Notes under the pieces: generated by a model | Databases searched by the model: none | What the model saw: only the letters and a program-made list of their open reading frames with translations | Told to the model about the DNA's origin: nothing | Shown: piece after piece, positions 45,811 through 58,622 of the stretch | How positions within the stretch are numbered: the stretch's first letter is position 1 | Layout: every line of letters begins with the position of its first letter | Assembly (NCBI GenBank): GCA_030844895.1 | Contig: CM061227.1 | Coordinates: forward strand, 73,348,593-73,412,592 | Direction: 5' to 3' | DNA: 64,000 nt | DNA from: Ambrosia x helenae | Lineage: Eukaryota > Streptophyta > Magnoliopsida > Asterales > Asteraceae | Translations under genes and position numbers: made by a program

Positions 45811-46560
45811 AGGCATTACCACCATTGCTGCATGCATTGAGCTACTTGTAATGATAGTTTTCGGAGGCGCACTCAAGGCCCTAAGGATGTGCCTTGCGCC
45901 TGCTCATTCTTAGGGGTTGTTTGACAGCCTGTGAATGGTTATTAAAATGCTACATCTGAATGGTTCATAGTCTCTTAATGGTTAAGATGTAATATTAAGT
46001 ATGAATGGTTAATATTAGGGATGAGATCGGTACCGTACCCGTACCGAAAATACCGGTACCGAATTTGAGAAAAATGGGTACCGAGTACCGTACCAAATAT
46101 ATAGGTACGAGTATGGGGATCGGTACCAGTATTTCGGTACGGTACCCGTTTTGGTACCATGTTATTATTTTTCATTTTTGAGCACTTATACGTGTACCAA
46201 GTAGATAAACCATTACATGTATCAACACTATACGGGTACCAAAATTATAAAATTGGTACAAGTACCAATATCGTACATATACCCAATAGGTAAAATTGAT
46301 ACGAATACCATAAATATCATAATATGATGTAAAACATATTATCAAATTCATTAGTATATAGAATTTGGTACCTGTACCACTTTTACTCGTACCCGTACCC
46401 ATTTTGGGTACTCGGTATAGGTATCGGTACCCACTTTTATTAATTTGGGTATTCGGTGCTTGCGATTGCCATACATTTTAGGAAACTTTAAAATGGAAAT
46501 TTTCCTTTCGAGCTGGGATAGGACCCGTTTTAAATTGGGTTGGATATTCAAATGAGACTG
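45811..46560. mobile_element. MITE debris: hAT-like fragment and GGTACC-rich repeat
   Basis: 45911-46015 (GGGGTTGTTTGACAGCC, then repeated TGAATGGTTA words) resembles the end of a dispersed hAT-type MITE. It is interrupted at about 46018 by a block starting TAGGGATGAGATCGG, full of GGTACC, GTACCG and GGGTAC words, that fades out near 46480. The right end (GCGATTGCCATACATTTTA) is a degenerate inverted match to the left end. No clear target duplication was found. Confidence 0.45.
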
Positions 46561-46595
46561 AGTGACACCCGCTGCATCGCGCGGGCCAACCTACT
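46561..46595 (+). mobile_element. possible Helitron 3' terminus
   Basis: A hairpin, CCCGC at 46568-46572 and GCGGG at 46581-46585 with a TGCATCGC loop, lies nine bases before CTAC followed by T. Plant Helitrons end with a GC-rich hairpin about 10 nt before CTRR and insert before T. Here the end is CTAC, one base off the consensus. It could pair with a 5' end at 9225-9943, on the other side of gypsy copy B. Confidence 0.45.
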
Positions 46596-47189
46596 ATGAC
46601 ATAGTAAACTGTTCAAAGAAGAAACAAGTGATAGTATATCAAATAATTACTTGGGTTTGATTGTATGTCCAAATGGGTTGTTGGTTTGACTTATCATAAT
46701 GTATTAAGTTTGATCTCAACTTTGGTATATTTCAACAACAATATAATTAAATCATAAAAACATGTCAGGATGTTTTAGGCATTAAGTTGAACTTTTCTTT
46801 AAAGGCCAAAACATTTTATTCACACCAAAATAAAAGTTACAGTTTCTCCGTAGCTAGTGGCCAGCCCAACCACCCCCAACATGGATACATACGTAGCCCC
46901 AATTCTTTTACATAAAAGTAAAATATATGCAGGTATTAAACATAGTTCACCATGCCCCTACTTCTAAAAAAAACAACCTAAAACATGTTAGCAGTAAAAA
47001 AAAAAGAAAAAAAACTACCCACTTTGACCTTATACCAAATGTCCAAATCTGTATGACCCATCAGATTTTCACATCTAGTATGTGTGTGAGATCAACAACT
47101 CTAAGGCGTGGTCTTAAAAATGACATAAAAAAGTTACGCGCTGCCCCCCAAAACCAAAACCAAAACCAAAACCAAAACCAAGTCCCTAC

Positions 47190-47237
<48 letters not shown>

Positions 47238-47730
47238 AAGCCCCTTTCTCTTACCAAATGAAAATGTTTCCAAATGTCCAAATCTGTATATGTGGATTTA
47301 TGGTTTTAGTTGTGGAGTTATTTTCACAACATATAGTAACACAAACTCATTTTCTGAACTTAAAGGTAAGGGGTGTATTTTCACATATGATGATGGTAGA
47401 TCTTATAAAAATGGATGTATTTTCACATATGATGATGAATAAGAGTGAGAAGGTGGTTGTTCATATAAAAATCGGGACACCCACCTTAATGTGTGCGTAT
47501 GAATAACAAGATAGCATAGCGGGTTTTTGGGTTTGTTTGGCTTCTTTTAACATAACCGTTGGAAGTTTTTTCCAAAATCAACAAAATAGTGGAATAGAGA
47601 TGGTTAAAAAATATACAAATCAAACAATAAAATTATTTACTAAATAAAATTATTTAGTAACGATAGTACTGTAAATGTTTTAGATGTCTAGTCATAATTT
47701 ACTTCCCAAAGACATAACAATCAGCATATT
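46596..47730. repeat. non-coding stretch with (CCAAAA)n and poly-A
   Basis: 46955-47065 and 47182-47300 are an imperfect duplication (CCCTACTTCTAAAA, then ACCAAATGTCCAAATCTGTAT). Between them is (CCAAAA)n at 47149-47180, and a long A run at about 47198-47235 lies inside the second copy. AT-rich sequence fills the rest; no gene is supported. Confidence 0.6.
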
Positions 47731-47732
47731 CA

Positions 47733-49801
47733 TTTGGTGTCATACTGCTTGCAAGGTAGGTTGATTGTATCTATGTTGTTGGAGAACCATTCATTGTCGG
47801 AGTTGGTGTATATGTGTTCGTTGGCCAGGGATGTGATTTCCTCAGCAGATGGTGGGCTATCAGTTGGTTGTAGGTTTTGTTTAACCTCCGTTATATTTCT
47901 TGTGTTGGTGGATGTCGCTGGCAAATACATATGAAGGTAAAGGTTAATATCAATTTACTTTGTAATGCGTATGTAAGTAAATTAAACATTGATTTGTAGC
48001 ATGTATGTGCGCATGAACCATTGAAGAAAAAGGTTAATATAAAGATAAATTCATGAACCATATGAAGGTAAAGGTTAATATCAATTTACTTTGTAAAGGT
48101 TAAACATTAAAGATAAATTCATGAACCAGCTTAAAAGATTTAAAAAACAAATTTATTATTTTCATATATGTAAATAACCAAGCATGATGTGGGTCGAAAT
48201 CAATAATTATGACAATGTTCAGTAAACGTAGTAGAAAATTTTCCATATCAGACAATTCAAAATGGAAATTCTGGCAATTTTTATAGACAAATAAGAAGCA
48301 AAAAATCATGTTTAATGTCAACAACCGCCCAAGCCACAATAGCATCTCCACCAAAGAATGCAACTGGTGTCCATTTTCTTAATGACCAATAAGCTGTCAA
48401 AATCAATCACATAAACAATGCATGACAATTCCATCAAAATGCACTTATGCACAACGCTTGAACTGTAGAAAAATGCATGACAATTCCATCAAAATGCACC
48501 ACGCTTGAACTGTAGAAATCTCCTTGTCAATCAAAAACAGAAAATAAAAGTACACCATTCACCCAGATGTGCCTTTTACATGCAATATTATCTCTCTGTT
48601 GCCACCACTTTCGAGATCTTTTAGTAGACTAAGCTGGTGAAGATGAAAATTCTTCCTTATTATGCAACTAAGAATTAATAAACAGGAGAAACTTAATTTA
48701 TAGATTAATAGATTAAAAGGATAAAGAACAGAGACTGACTATATAAATGAACAAAAGAATGCACACATAGCTTTAGTAGGGACTTTGGGTTTTAGATTCA
48801 CCTGTACAAATGGCAAAACTGTAATTTACTGTAACCATACCTGATTCTGCATAATTTATGAGATATATGGTATTAGTAAGAGAACAAACAATAATATAAA
48901 AATCTTTTATTCATAACTATATAAAGGATGGAAAGAAAACCTAAGCTCTTGTAAGAACTGTTCAACACACTTTATAGTCCGCAATCCTACTGATGAACTG
49001 GCAGCTTGCACCAATTGATCAAGCGTGTATGTTCTCGCGTACACGTGAAGCTGCAAAGAAGATGGAACTATTTTCCTTCAACACAATCAATACTTTTAAT
49101 GCAGCAATAATCCGCCTAAAATACATGAAACAACCAAACACCTAATGGTTAAATGACATATGGTCCTATACCCACAGATATATGTTCTAAGTGAGATTTT
49201 GAAACACAAGAAAATATTACCATTTGCACTTATTGTCATCATGTCAGTTGTCACAATGATATATATATATATAGGAAAAATAGATTAAAAAAACAAAGAA
49301 CTTTTAGACCTAGCGAAGTGAAGATGCGGCAGTAGCAACAGCATCATATGCCATCGACAACAAAGGTGCACCACCTAAAATAAGTTGCATATCTGAAGGT
49401 GATGCAGTTTCAACATGAGCAGTGGTTTTTTCAATGCGTTCTGGACTGCTATTTGATGTGACAGCCAGCTCAGCATCATGAGTAGCCTGAAAAAAGAAAA
49501 TACAATGTGCGTGGTAAGATACATATGCGAGTGTTATAAAGAGAGATTGCAAAAAAAGGAGAGGAATACACTCATACAGTATGAAACTTGCCTTTGCAGC
49601 CTGACACTCGGTTATCTTATTAGCTTCAGAAGGAATCTGAAAGTAGAATATTAAATAAAAGGAAGAACTATCATCCATATTAATACTAAACGATAAATTT
49701 AAGGCATGATTATTTGAAGGTGAAGAAATACATACATCGGCATCTTTACGCTCTTGGTGCTTTGTCTGACCTGTAATAAAAATGGCATGAACAGAGGACA
49801 T
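47733..49801 (-). pseudogene. unidentified multi-exon gene relic
   Basis: Several short coding blocks with plausible splice sites lie in order on the minus strand. They are MSSVHAIFITGQTKHQERKDA (ending at a GT near 49740), IPSEANKITECQAAKA after TTTCAG (about 49595-49640), and ATHDAELAVTSNSSPER to AVATAASSLR after TTTTCAG (49310-49488). Then come LHVYARTYTLDQLVQAASSS to VEQFLQEL after TTTGCAG (about 48955-49055), YWSLRKWTPVAFFGGDAIVAW (about 48310-48395), and a last block ending LPCKQYDTK (47733-47920). The third block runs into TAG immediately before a GT, so the reading is broken. I do not recognise the family. There are small duplications in the introns at 47936/48066 and 48423/48476. Confidence 0.4.
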
Positions 49802-49919
49802 ACCCTTGGAAAAAAGAACGAGACGAGTTACAAAAAGGATTAAAAAAAATTTAAAAACATTTAAATGAAAAAGGGAAAAAGAAGTTTACAGAGTCAGAAG
49901 TAAAGATAAAAACCAAAAG

Positions 49920-50400
49920 AAATGAAACTAATGGATGTTTTATGAGAGAATGAGAGAAGTCAATGGCATCGGCGAGTTGATGAAACTAGTATGGTGAGTT
50001 GATGTCAATGGCATCGGTCTTGCCACTGCCGCTGGGTTTTTCTCCGGTCCTATTCGGCTATGAGTGACGGTTCTTGAGAACCTGCCCTGATACCATAAAG
50101 AAATTAGGATTACGGATATATGGTTTTCTTGTTAACTATAAACCTCACAAAAGAGGTGATATAAATACAGCAAAGGGGCGCACAAAGAGCTCCTAATAAT
50201 CAGGAATTAATACAGGAAAACATATAACTGAAAATTATGATTGATATGATTGATATGAAAATCCGTTATTTCCTTTAGAAAGAGATTGTCGGTCAAGTTA
50301 CAGCAAAAATATTGAATTGGTATTGTTCGAAATATATTTGGGTCAAAGAGAAACACGAATTAACGGAACAAGTTCTTGTATTAGATTACAGCACTCCTGT
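49920..50400 (-). mobile_element. copia remnant: LTR end, primer site and gag start
   Basis: On the minus strand TGGTATCAGGGCAGG (about 50074-50088) resembles a tRNA-Met primer site. LTR-like sequence with a TATTTATATCACC box comes before it. After it comes a frame containing TDAIDINSPYY, the usual start of many copia gag proteins, soon closed by a stop. The second half of the element is missing. The LTR start is uncertain; TGTAATCTAATAC near 50390 is a candidate. Confidence 0.5.
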
Positions 50401-50472
50401 TCAAACATATCAACCCATGCAAAGTGATACAACCATAAACCACTTTAATTCGGAATAGTAAAACTGGTGGAA

Positions 50473-51071
50473 CTAGTAAGTTGGGAAGAAGACGAAAGAC
50501 GAAGGATCATTGCTGAGTACCAAGCGTTTTGCGCCATCTTCATCTACAGCTATTCCAACATCCTGCCACCTCATATTACAGTAGCTGCAAAAACTCGGGC
50601 AGAAAAAAACTTATAATCATCATTAGATTTCTCAATCTTAAACCAATTCTTCAATGTTTTTTTGGTCCCGGGTTCCCTTCAACACCTCCCAACATCACAG
50701 CATATTGCTTCATGCCTTTATCATATTTCATCTTCCAAATGTTTGACTCGTTACAACTATTGGAGCCTGAGAACTTTATGTTAACATCTGTTGAAAGATG
50801 GATCACACTTTTCTCTGGGTTGACTGGACCGAAAGTTAAAGAGAGTCCATTCTCCTCATTTCTGGATTGTGCAACTCCAGCTGGACATGGATTTTTTTCC
50901 ATAGTCCGCCACATAGAGTCCGCCATGTTCACCGTTTAGAGCTGCTCGCATAATGTAGTATTTGGCCGCTGTGCGGAGGTATTTTCCATTGCAATCGAGC
51001 ACAGGAGATGGAACTTAATAGGCTGTGAAGATGAATGCAAGTAAAAGTGAGAATAAGATAACTGTTCTCAT
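50473..51071 (-). pseudogene. Kunitz-type (STI family) protease inhibitor, pseudogene 1
   Basis: It starts at 51071 with a signal peptide (MRTVILFSLLLAFIFTAY). A TAA at 51015-51017 follows at once. The family N-terminal signature comes next (VLDCNGKYLRTAAKYYIM). A frameshift in an A run near 50905 leads to NPCPAGVAQSRNEENGLSL and LSTDVNIKFSG. A second frameshift in a T run near 50610 leads to CPSFCSYC and the end VFFPTY. Kunitz inhibitors of this beta-trefoil family block serine proteases or act as miraculin-like defence proteins. Length (about 195 codons) is normal. Both frameshifts are in homopolymers, so sequencing error is possible for them but not for the stop. Confidence 0.8.
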
Positions 51072-51573
51072 AGTTAAAAGTATTGATGAATGATATGTAG
51101 CTTAAAAGCTATTTATTGATGGTCAGAAGTTGACTAATTTTTAGATTAAAAAACTATCATATTGTTGGTTTGATGTTTTTAGACATTAAAGTGGTGAGTG
51201 TTTTTGACCTGTATTGGATGCTGTGCTAAATTACCATCAACAAATTAAACAATAATTTAAAGCAAACAGTTAAAAATACATTAAGCATTAATTGATCTGG
51301 ATTATTTAAAAACTCTTAATAAGGACCAATAGCCATTTTGTGCATTGATCTTATTTGTGCCATATAGAATGGTGGTAATGTGGTATCTTTTAAGGACTGA
51401 TAGGCTGATAGCTAATAGCAAAGTATAGATACGTACATTAAGTATTAATTGACCATTTTCAATATTCGCTCTTATTTCTTGTTATATGTATACTTTGAGT
51501 TTCAAACATATACAAGGTTACATATTTCATTTATTCGAACATGGATGGATCGAAATAGTAAGGCTGGGGAAAC

Positions 51574-52085
51574 TAGTTTACGGGGAAGAAGACCAAAGAC
51601 AACGGGTCATTTCTGAGTGCCAAACATTGCCAACCATTTTTGTCTTCAACTATGCCAACATCCCTGCACATAACCTTACAGTAGCTGCAGACACTCGGGC
51701 AGAAGACGAACTTATAACCTTCACTAGTTTTCTCAATCTTAAACCAGTTATCCAATGTTTTTGGTCCCGAATTTCCTTCTACACCTCCCACCATCACAGC
51801 ATATTGCTACATTGCTTTATTGTATTTAATCTTCCACACGTTTGACTCGTTACAACCAGTGGAACCTGAAAACTTTATGTTAACATCAGTAGAAAGACGG
51901 ATCGCGCCTTTCTTGGGATCGACAGGTCTGAAAGTCAAGGAGAGGGTATCCTCTTCTAATCGGGATTGTGCAATCCAGCTGGACATATCTTGTTATTGAA
52001 CAATACCGGAAAGAATCCACCATTTTCACTGTCTTGTGCTGACATAACTGTGCAGTAGCTAATAATATAATATTTGTATAGATTT
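51574..52085 (-). pseudogene. Kunitz-type protease inhibitor, pseudogene 2 (truncated)
   Basis: A tandem neighbour of the first copy, same strand. The signal peptide and the LDCNGKYLRT signature are missing. The readable part begins YYIISYCTVMSAQD, has CPAGL, then a frameshift, LSLTFRPVDPKKGA, an in-frame TAG near 51810, and the intact C-terminal part WFKIEKTSEGYKFVFCPSVC to SLVFFPVN. It has more cysteines near the end than typical members (CPSVCSYCKVMC). Tandem duplication is usual for this family. Confidence 0.8.
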
Positions 52086-52234
52086 ACATTATATTTAGCA
52101 AAAAATGATTGTAAATATTATCTCCAAAAATAGGAGATATCACTTTATCTTATTTATACCCTCTTTGAGAGTTCAATGAAAATTAAGCATTGACCATAAT
52201 CTTATATGGTATCAGCCTAAACCTTAATCCTCTC

Positions 52235-52748
52235 TGTATGTGTCAAGGATCGATCTTCAAACAAAGAATATGATTAAACAAGTTCAATTCAGGTGCGGAA
52301 TCCATGAATTGATCACGAAATGATAATATATCTAGCAAAATAAGCAAATCATCTCAAACATTTTCATTTCATTGATAAACATAATGATTTACACTTGAAA
52401 ACTTTGTTTATAATGATAGATATCAGTTACAGACTCAATAAAACCCTAGGGAGACAAAAGACACAGAGAGGGAAACAAAAATGACAAAAAGTTAAACTTA
52501 GAAAATGATTCAACCTATATATAGACCTGCACATTCGACCATTCGATTGGGCGAATGTGCAGGTTCGACCATTCAATGTGGGCGAACCAACATATATATA
52601 CATCAAAACTTCATTCGACCTCTCTGAGCTCCCTTCGACCAAACTATCTACATTCGACCAAATGTCTTCCACCTTCGACCGTCCGTAATCAACAAAACAT
52701 AATGAAATTCGCAATTCAATAGCACTAGTCGCACTTCGTGTATCTACA
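52235..52748 (-). repeat. copia-2 3' LTR
   Basis: 514 bp on the minus strand, TGTAGATACA to CACATACA, preceded by the polypurine tract GAGGGGGAGTT (about 52749-52759). It has the same promoter words and the same 15 bp-arm palindrome next to a TATA box (CTATATATAGG, 52514-52524) as copia-1. Overall similarity to the copia-1 LTR is clear but much lower than between the two copia-1 LTRs. Confidence 0.88.
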
Positions 52749-52761
52749 AACTCCCCCTCGA

Positions 52762-55700
52762 CTATTGCTTAAATTGCTTCAGCCTTCGGTCTTCATCCAT
52801 TCTCTTATTCATCAGCTTGATGTGCAATAATTTCTTCTGTTCTTTTGTCATAACTGGTTCATGAGTCTGTTTCGGTTTCTTCTTTTCAGCTTTCTGAATC
52901 TGAACAAACTTCCCCAGCTTCTTATCAAAATCACAACCCGCATTGACATCCCATGCAAAACATAGAAATACCACACGTTGGTATTTAGCAGCCTGCTCAC
53001 TATCATTCTCTTCACAGTAAATCGGGTTATAATATAGCATGATAATGTCCTCATGAGAGCAATTGATTAACCACATCGGATCAAAGATAGGTATCTTCTT
53101 GAAGTCATTCTTCCCATCCTTCAAAACAATAATAGCCTCTGCCGTCTTCCAGTCATAGTACCACCACATAAAGTCTTTAGAGAAATGTTGAGGAATAGGC
53201 ATCAACGGAATGTGTTTCAAAACAGTCGGTGGTTTATATTTCAAAGTCACATTGTTCAACCCCGTAATCTGATCTTTCCCCTTCTTATGACCAATCCGTT
53301 TAGGATACTGAGGGGTGAACACTTCCCATTTCGTTTTGCTCTCTCTTGCCATACGATCTGCAAAGTAACCAACAAGATTGTTGTTCACTGAAGCACCTGA
53401 CATTGTATGTCTGCAGATATCACGAACAGCCCAATACGGTAGTATCTTTATGTCATGGAATCTGTTGAAGTACATAATTCCTTTTTCCCACTTCACTGCG
53501 ACACACCTAAGCTGTCTCAAATATTTCCATCCCAGAGCTTTGCCTTTGAACAATTCATTATGGAATTTGTAGAAACTACCCTGAACTTCAGTCTTAGGGT
53601 AGTTAGCTTCTTTTTCTTTAAGCTTCCTCAGCAAGTCTTTCAGATCATCTGATTGTTCAACATTCGGCTTTTGACAATCTGAATTCTTAAACACTTCTTC
53701 AACAAATTTCTTGCTTTTCTCACGAGCAAGTTTCTCAGCTTGACTCAATAATTCTTTAGAGAATTCAGGAAATCCAGAATCTTTATCATTTTTGAAGTAT
53801 TCTGGATATTCCTCACTTGTAATATCCTCCATCTCAACTTCTTCAAATACTGGAACATCTCTATCATCAGAGTGATTTCCTGCTTCTTTCTCAGGAATGT
53901 TCGGTATTTGGTTTTCACTCATCAGCTCTTCAAGAGATTTACCAACCTGTTTAGCTAATCCTTCCAGTATTTCTTTAGTCATAGTTGCAAAAACTTCTCC
54001 ATCTTCCAGATCAGGATCAGTGTACTCTAGTTCAAACCTCATATTATCTGACTCAAATATTTCTGGAAATATGCCAGTCATCTCAATCATCCAGACTCTA
54101 TCAGTCAACATCTGACGATATAACTTCTTGTCCTTTTCAGATAAAGATCTGATCTTCTCGTTCCAGAAAATGTCATCATCGTCAGTATTACCACCAGGAG
54201 CTTTTGAACTAGATTCTCCTGCATCTTTTCTTGTTTCTCTTTTCTCATACTTATACTTATCCGTATCATCATCATCGTCATCATTATCATCACTATCAGC
54301 AGAGCTATTACCATCACCAGAATCATCACCTGAACCATCTTTATCATCACCATCTTTCTTCTTCTTCTTCTCAGGAGCATCATCGGCATCCTGTTCAAGA
54401 TCCTCATCATCTTCTTCATCTTTTTCTGATTCAGATGGTTCAAAATCAACAAGTTCTTCTTCTTTTTCTTTATCCTCTTCTCCTTCTTTCAATTGAGGAG
54501 CTTTCGAGTATAATTCATCTATGATATTCTTGATGCTCTTGTTGTTTGCTCTCAACTTCTTGTTTTCAAGCCTCAAAGTGATATATCTTCTAGTATTTCT
54601 CTGCTCATGCAATAACAACTTCTGATTTTCTTTCTGGAGCAGCTTGATTTTAGCAGATAATTCTTCATGGCTCTCCTGTGAAGATTCGACTACATCCAAC
54701 ATCTTCCTGACATTCTTTCTAAGCTGTTCAATCTCAGCTTGTTGCTGGTTAAAGATTTTCATCATGTCAGTCAGCTTCTGGTTCACTGCATCCATCACAT
54801 TACTTGATACAGTAACCTGTGGTGTTGAAGCCTCAACAACTGGAGTCTTTTGTTTCTTAAATTTCTTCAAGACTCTATCCAACGCATCATTGAAATCATC
54901 AGTTGGAAGTTTAGATTGCTCAGCAGCAGAAGTTTTCTATTTCTTTGCTGCTGGGGATGTCACGGGGATTTAGAACTAGACAGTACAGGAACTTTCTTTC
55001 CTGCAATTAGGCTCTCAATATCTTTAGCTCTTTTCTTCATCGGCTTTTCAATCTCTACAGCCTTAGCCTTCTTCTTGTAAGTTGGATTCTTCTATTTTTC
55101 TCCAGTCTTTGGCGATCCACCAAAATCATCAGATCCCAAACCAAGACTTTCGTCAACATCATCCAATACAATCGGACTTTTCATTCTCTGTTCCTCCAAC
55201 GATTTATTCAGACTTTCAGACTCACCAGCCACAGTGGCCTTGGGCGTGGTAGACTTCAAAGTCTCGTTATCAGAATCCAATCTCTCCTCTACCTGAGTTT
55301 TTCAGAATCCATCGATTCTTCATCAACCAAGTGTATGCCTTTCTTCACAACACTCTTCTTCCTCCGAGATGTCTTCTTTGGTGGTTCAGCATCATCCTCT
55401 TTTTCCTTTCCTTTCCCTTTACCACTCTTTGCACCAACATTCACAACTTGTCTTTTCCTCTTAGCTTCAGGATCAACAGGACATAAAGGATTATCTTCAT
55501 CAGAATCAATGTTTACATTCCTGGCTTTGTCAACACCTGGATCTACATAACCTGGATTGATCAGGTGACCAAACAAGTTCTTCATTGGTGGTCTTTCATT
55601 CATCGGCACACCTTTATGTCCCTTCATTCTTACTAAAGGTGCTCAAGCTCATGTGATCCTGAACTACTATCTGTGTAGGATCCTTTCTCAAATTCTTGTA

Positions 55701-56390
55701 CTTCACATCAAAGATCATATGTAGGAATCTTAGGTATAACAAAAACTTTTTACTCTTCAATCCTCTCAAAGGTTCCAGCATATGTTTAAGTATCATTCCA
55801 GATACATTGAATGGCTTGTTCAAGATCAGGGCAACCATTAAAGAGCTAATGCTCTTTCTCATTACATCGTATCCTCCACTCATAGATCCGAAAACATGAG
55901 CATGACGTGAGCAAGGTACTTGAACTGCGGGCACAGTTTACCTTTATGTAATGAACCATCAGTAATCGGTCCATTATATTTCATTCATCAGGAAACACTT
56001 TTCTTGCTCAATCCAAGATAGAACTCTTAGATCAGTCTTCTTATCCGTCAGCTTCAATGCTTGTCTGATGTCGTCTTTAGAAATTATCACTAACTCCCCC
56101 TGAATCTTACTCACGAAAGCAGATTCGTTGTCCCAAAAATCCATTATTGCGTTTGTCCAGAATTCTTTTTGATGATCTCTGTATATAATGGCAGGAGTAG
56201 CAATAGCATCTACAACACGACTTCTCTTCAGAAAATGAACAATACCGGTGAATTTGGTATGTTTCTTCAAATATCCTAGATAAGCACAGCAGTTATGTGC
56301 CTCTTCGAACGGTAAGTTTTCTACTGGTTTCTTCCCGGCTGCCTTGTATGACGATCCTGCGGGAATATCAGAACGTTGTTGTTCAGACAT
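52762..56390 (-). pseudogene. copia-2 third frame, N-terminal half broken
   Basis: Homologous along its whole length to 39185-42792, roughly three quarters identical in the C-terminal domain by eye. The C-terminal 706 codons (52762-54882) are open: coiled coil (EIEQLRKNVRKML onward), acidic Asp/Lys-rich region, then WAVRDICRH, FMWWYYDWKTAEA and CSHEDIIMLYYNP. The N-terminal half is broken by stops near 54940 and 55094 and by frame changes near 54960, 55285, 55620 and 55950. It begins MSEQQRSDIPAGSS at 56390, eight bases after a TTTGTTTTGCAG acceptor-like site. That the C-terminal domain stays open and similar in both copies suggests it was under selection before the copies decayed. Confidence 0.8.
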
Positions 56391-58622
56391 GATTAAACTG
56401 CAAAACAAAACAAGAAAACACGTTAAAAACAAACAAAATATTCAAAATTTGAAATTTTTTATTTTGGAAATCCACATTCGACCAATCGAGGGTATGAATG
56501 TGGGAAATGAGAGGTTCGAATGTGGAAATAAGGTTCGAATGTGAAAAAACAGTTTTTAAAAATGTACATTCGACCTTTTTATCCACTTTCGACTGTTTGA
56601 ACTTGGTACATTTGACCAAAAAGTCACATTCGACCCTTTTGAAGTGGTCGAACATGGCTGTTCATCTTCAAAATTTGCAGATTTTGATTTAGTGTGTTTA
56701 AACATGCCATTTTGATTTGTAAAGCATCTAACATGAACGATTAACCTTTCCCAATCAACAATTGTTATGATTATTCAATTTTTAAGTGTTTTATCCTAAA
56801 ATCTAGGGTTTGAACATTTGTATCAATCAATTTGTTAATCTGATGTAATTAAACCCTGAATTTTGGTTTCTTCTCCCCCTAAAATACTTAAACATTGAAT
56901 CCTTAACAAGAATTGTTCCTATAACAGTCCACAATCCATCATTTGATTCAGTTTAAGGTTCGAACACATAATCACTGATTCTGAAATGGATAATGGATGA
57001 TAACCTGCAAATGATGGATCAAAATGATTAGTAAGAAACGAAGATCACAATGGTATGATTTTAAACAAAGGGGCAACAAGGGGCCTTAATCGCAGAAATT
57101 TGAAAAAAATTTGAAATGGGGTCCGAAAGTGCGGATAAGGTATATATAGGCTCCACATTCGAACGTTTCACCTGGGCGAAGGTGAAAATTTTTCCACATT
57201 CGACCCTATTTAAAGGTTCGAAGGAAGAAAAAATGGTTCGAATGTACAATCAGACATAACAACACTCACATTCGACCGTTTGAAAGGTTCGAATGAACAG
57301 CAAAATTCCACATTCGACCCATCGAAGGGGCGAATGAAATTTGGAATTTTTGAACTTTTTACCAAATCTCAAAATCGAGTCCCGTTCAATATTTTTCTCA
57401 ACTTTTAAGCATCCGACAATCATTATTTTGCATTTAAAGATGACAAAACTCAAATGGTCCATCAAGTATTAGAAAATCACCATCAACCAACATCGGTTAT
57501 CAAAAAAAAAAGTAGAAATGTAAAATCTTTTGGATTTTCTGAAAGTTTTTGTTAAAACACACCTAAAATCTTTTTGAGTTTTGTATTTTTGAAGAGAAAT
57601 GTAAAATGCAGAAATGTAAAGATAAAACAGTAAATGTTTTGTGATTTCCGGTAAGAGGATCATATCAGTTATTGAGAAATTTGATTACACCGTTGATCTT
57701 TTGATTTATTATCATTAAAGACAATGTGTGATCTGGCAATTGCTGATATTGTTGTCCACATAAGCTCACATGCAAACTGTTGTGTAGTGCTTTAGACTGA
57801 TACGGTTATTTATAGTATAAACACAATTGACTGTGGTTCCCACACACACGACATACTCCCGTATCAAGAAATAAATGCACAAAGACTCATTGTAACGCGT
57901 GATTATGCTTTCGTCATCTGTAATTTACAAGGTATGAGGCACAGAGGTGTACAGGTCAGCAATTCAATGCTACAAAGTAACTTGTGCACTCTACCAGGTT
58001 GAGGGCTGATATCAATCATGGTTTGCATCAATGATTGGATACAATGCATTAGATAATCTTTGATTATCGTCATACATTGAAAGTTCCTCAATTCGTTAAC
58101 TTTAGGATTTGGCTTTACAGCTCTTTTAGAAAGATACCCTATCTGATCTAGGTTCGTAATGACTTACAGCAGAAGATCAGAGAGGCTATCCCTAGATAAC
58201 TAATAACATAACGATCCGAAACCTCCGAATTTTGTACAAATACCCTATTAAACGAAATTACGGTACTATGACCATATGCCCATGAGGAGTTCATCCACAC
58301 AAAAATTCGTTTGATATGTATGTATTAGGCACGCAGTAATAGGTCTACGAAGCCTATCAACACATCACACAAACTCAAACACACGCCTTATATTGCATTA
58401 CACTTCTTTAGCATGTATCAAATCCCCACTGATGTACTATCATTTCCTCTTTTTTCTCCAGGAAATCATTTTGGGTTTTTCTAATTTTTATGGGTTTTTG
58501 AATTTTTCAATGTTTTTGGTTTTTCTTGAAAATAAACTCCCCCTAAAATGAAAAATATATTTTTGGGTTTTTGTAATTATTTTGAAAAACTAAAACTAAA
58601 AAGCGATAAACCGAGGTGATGA
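56391..58622 (-). promoter_or_regulatory. copia-2 pol-to-third-frame spacer with internal promoter-like module
   Basis: This matches 36855-39184. TTCGACC/GGGCGAA/TTCGAAC words cluster at 57150-57350 and again at 56470-56650. TATATATA at 57141-57148 follows the inverted pair CACATTCGAAC/GGGCGAAGGTG. A TTTGTTTTGCAG site stands just before the ATG. In addition, AGGGGGAGTTT occurs on the minus strand at 58534-58544, about 80 nt after pol; it is identical to the real polypurine tract and absent from copia-1. Confidence 0.55.

Noticed and set aside
46018..46480. GGTACC-rich stretch as a satellite array
   Set aside because: The words are irregularly spaced with no fixed unit; it looks like a degenerate MITE interior.
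46927..47442. Frame with a poly-Lys run
   Set aside because: Comes from the (CCAAAA)n and poly-A repeats.
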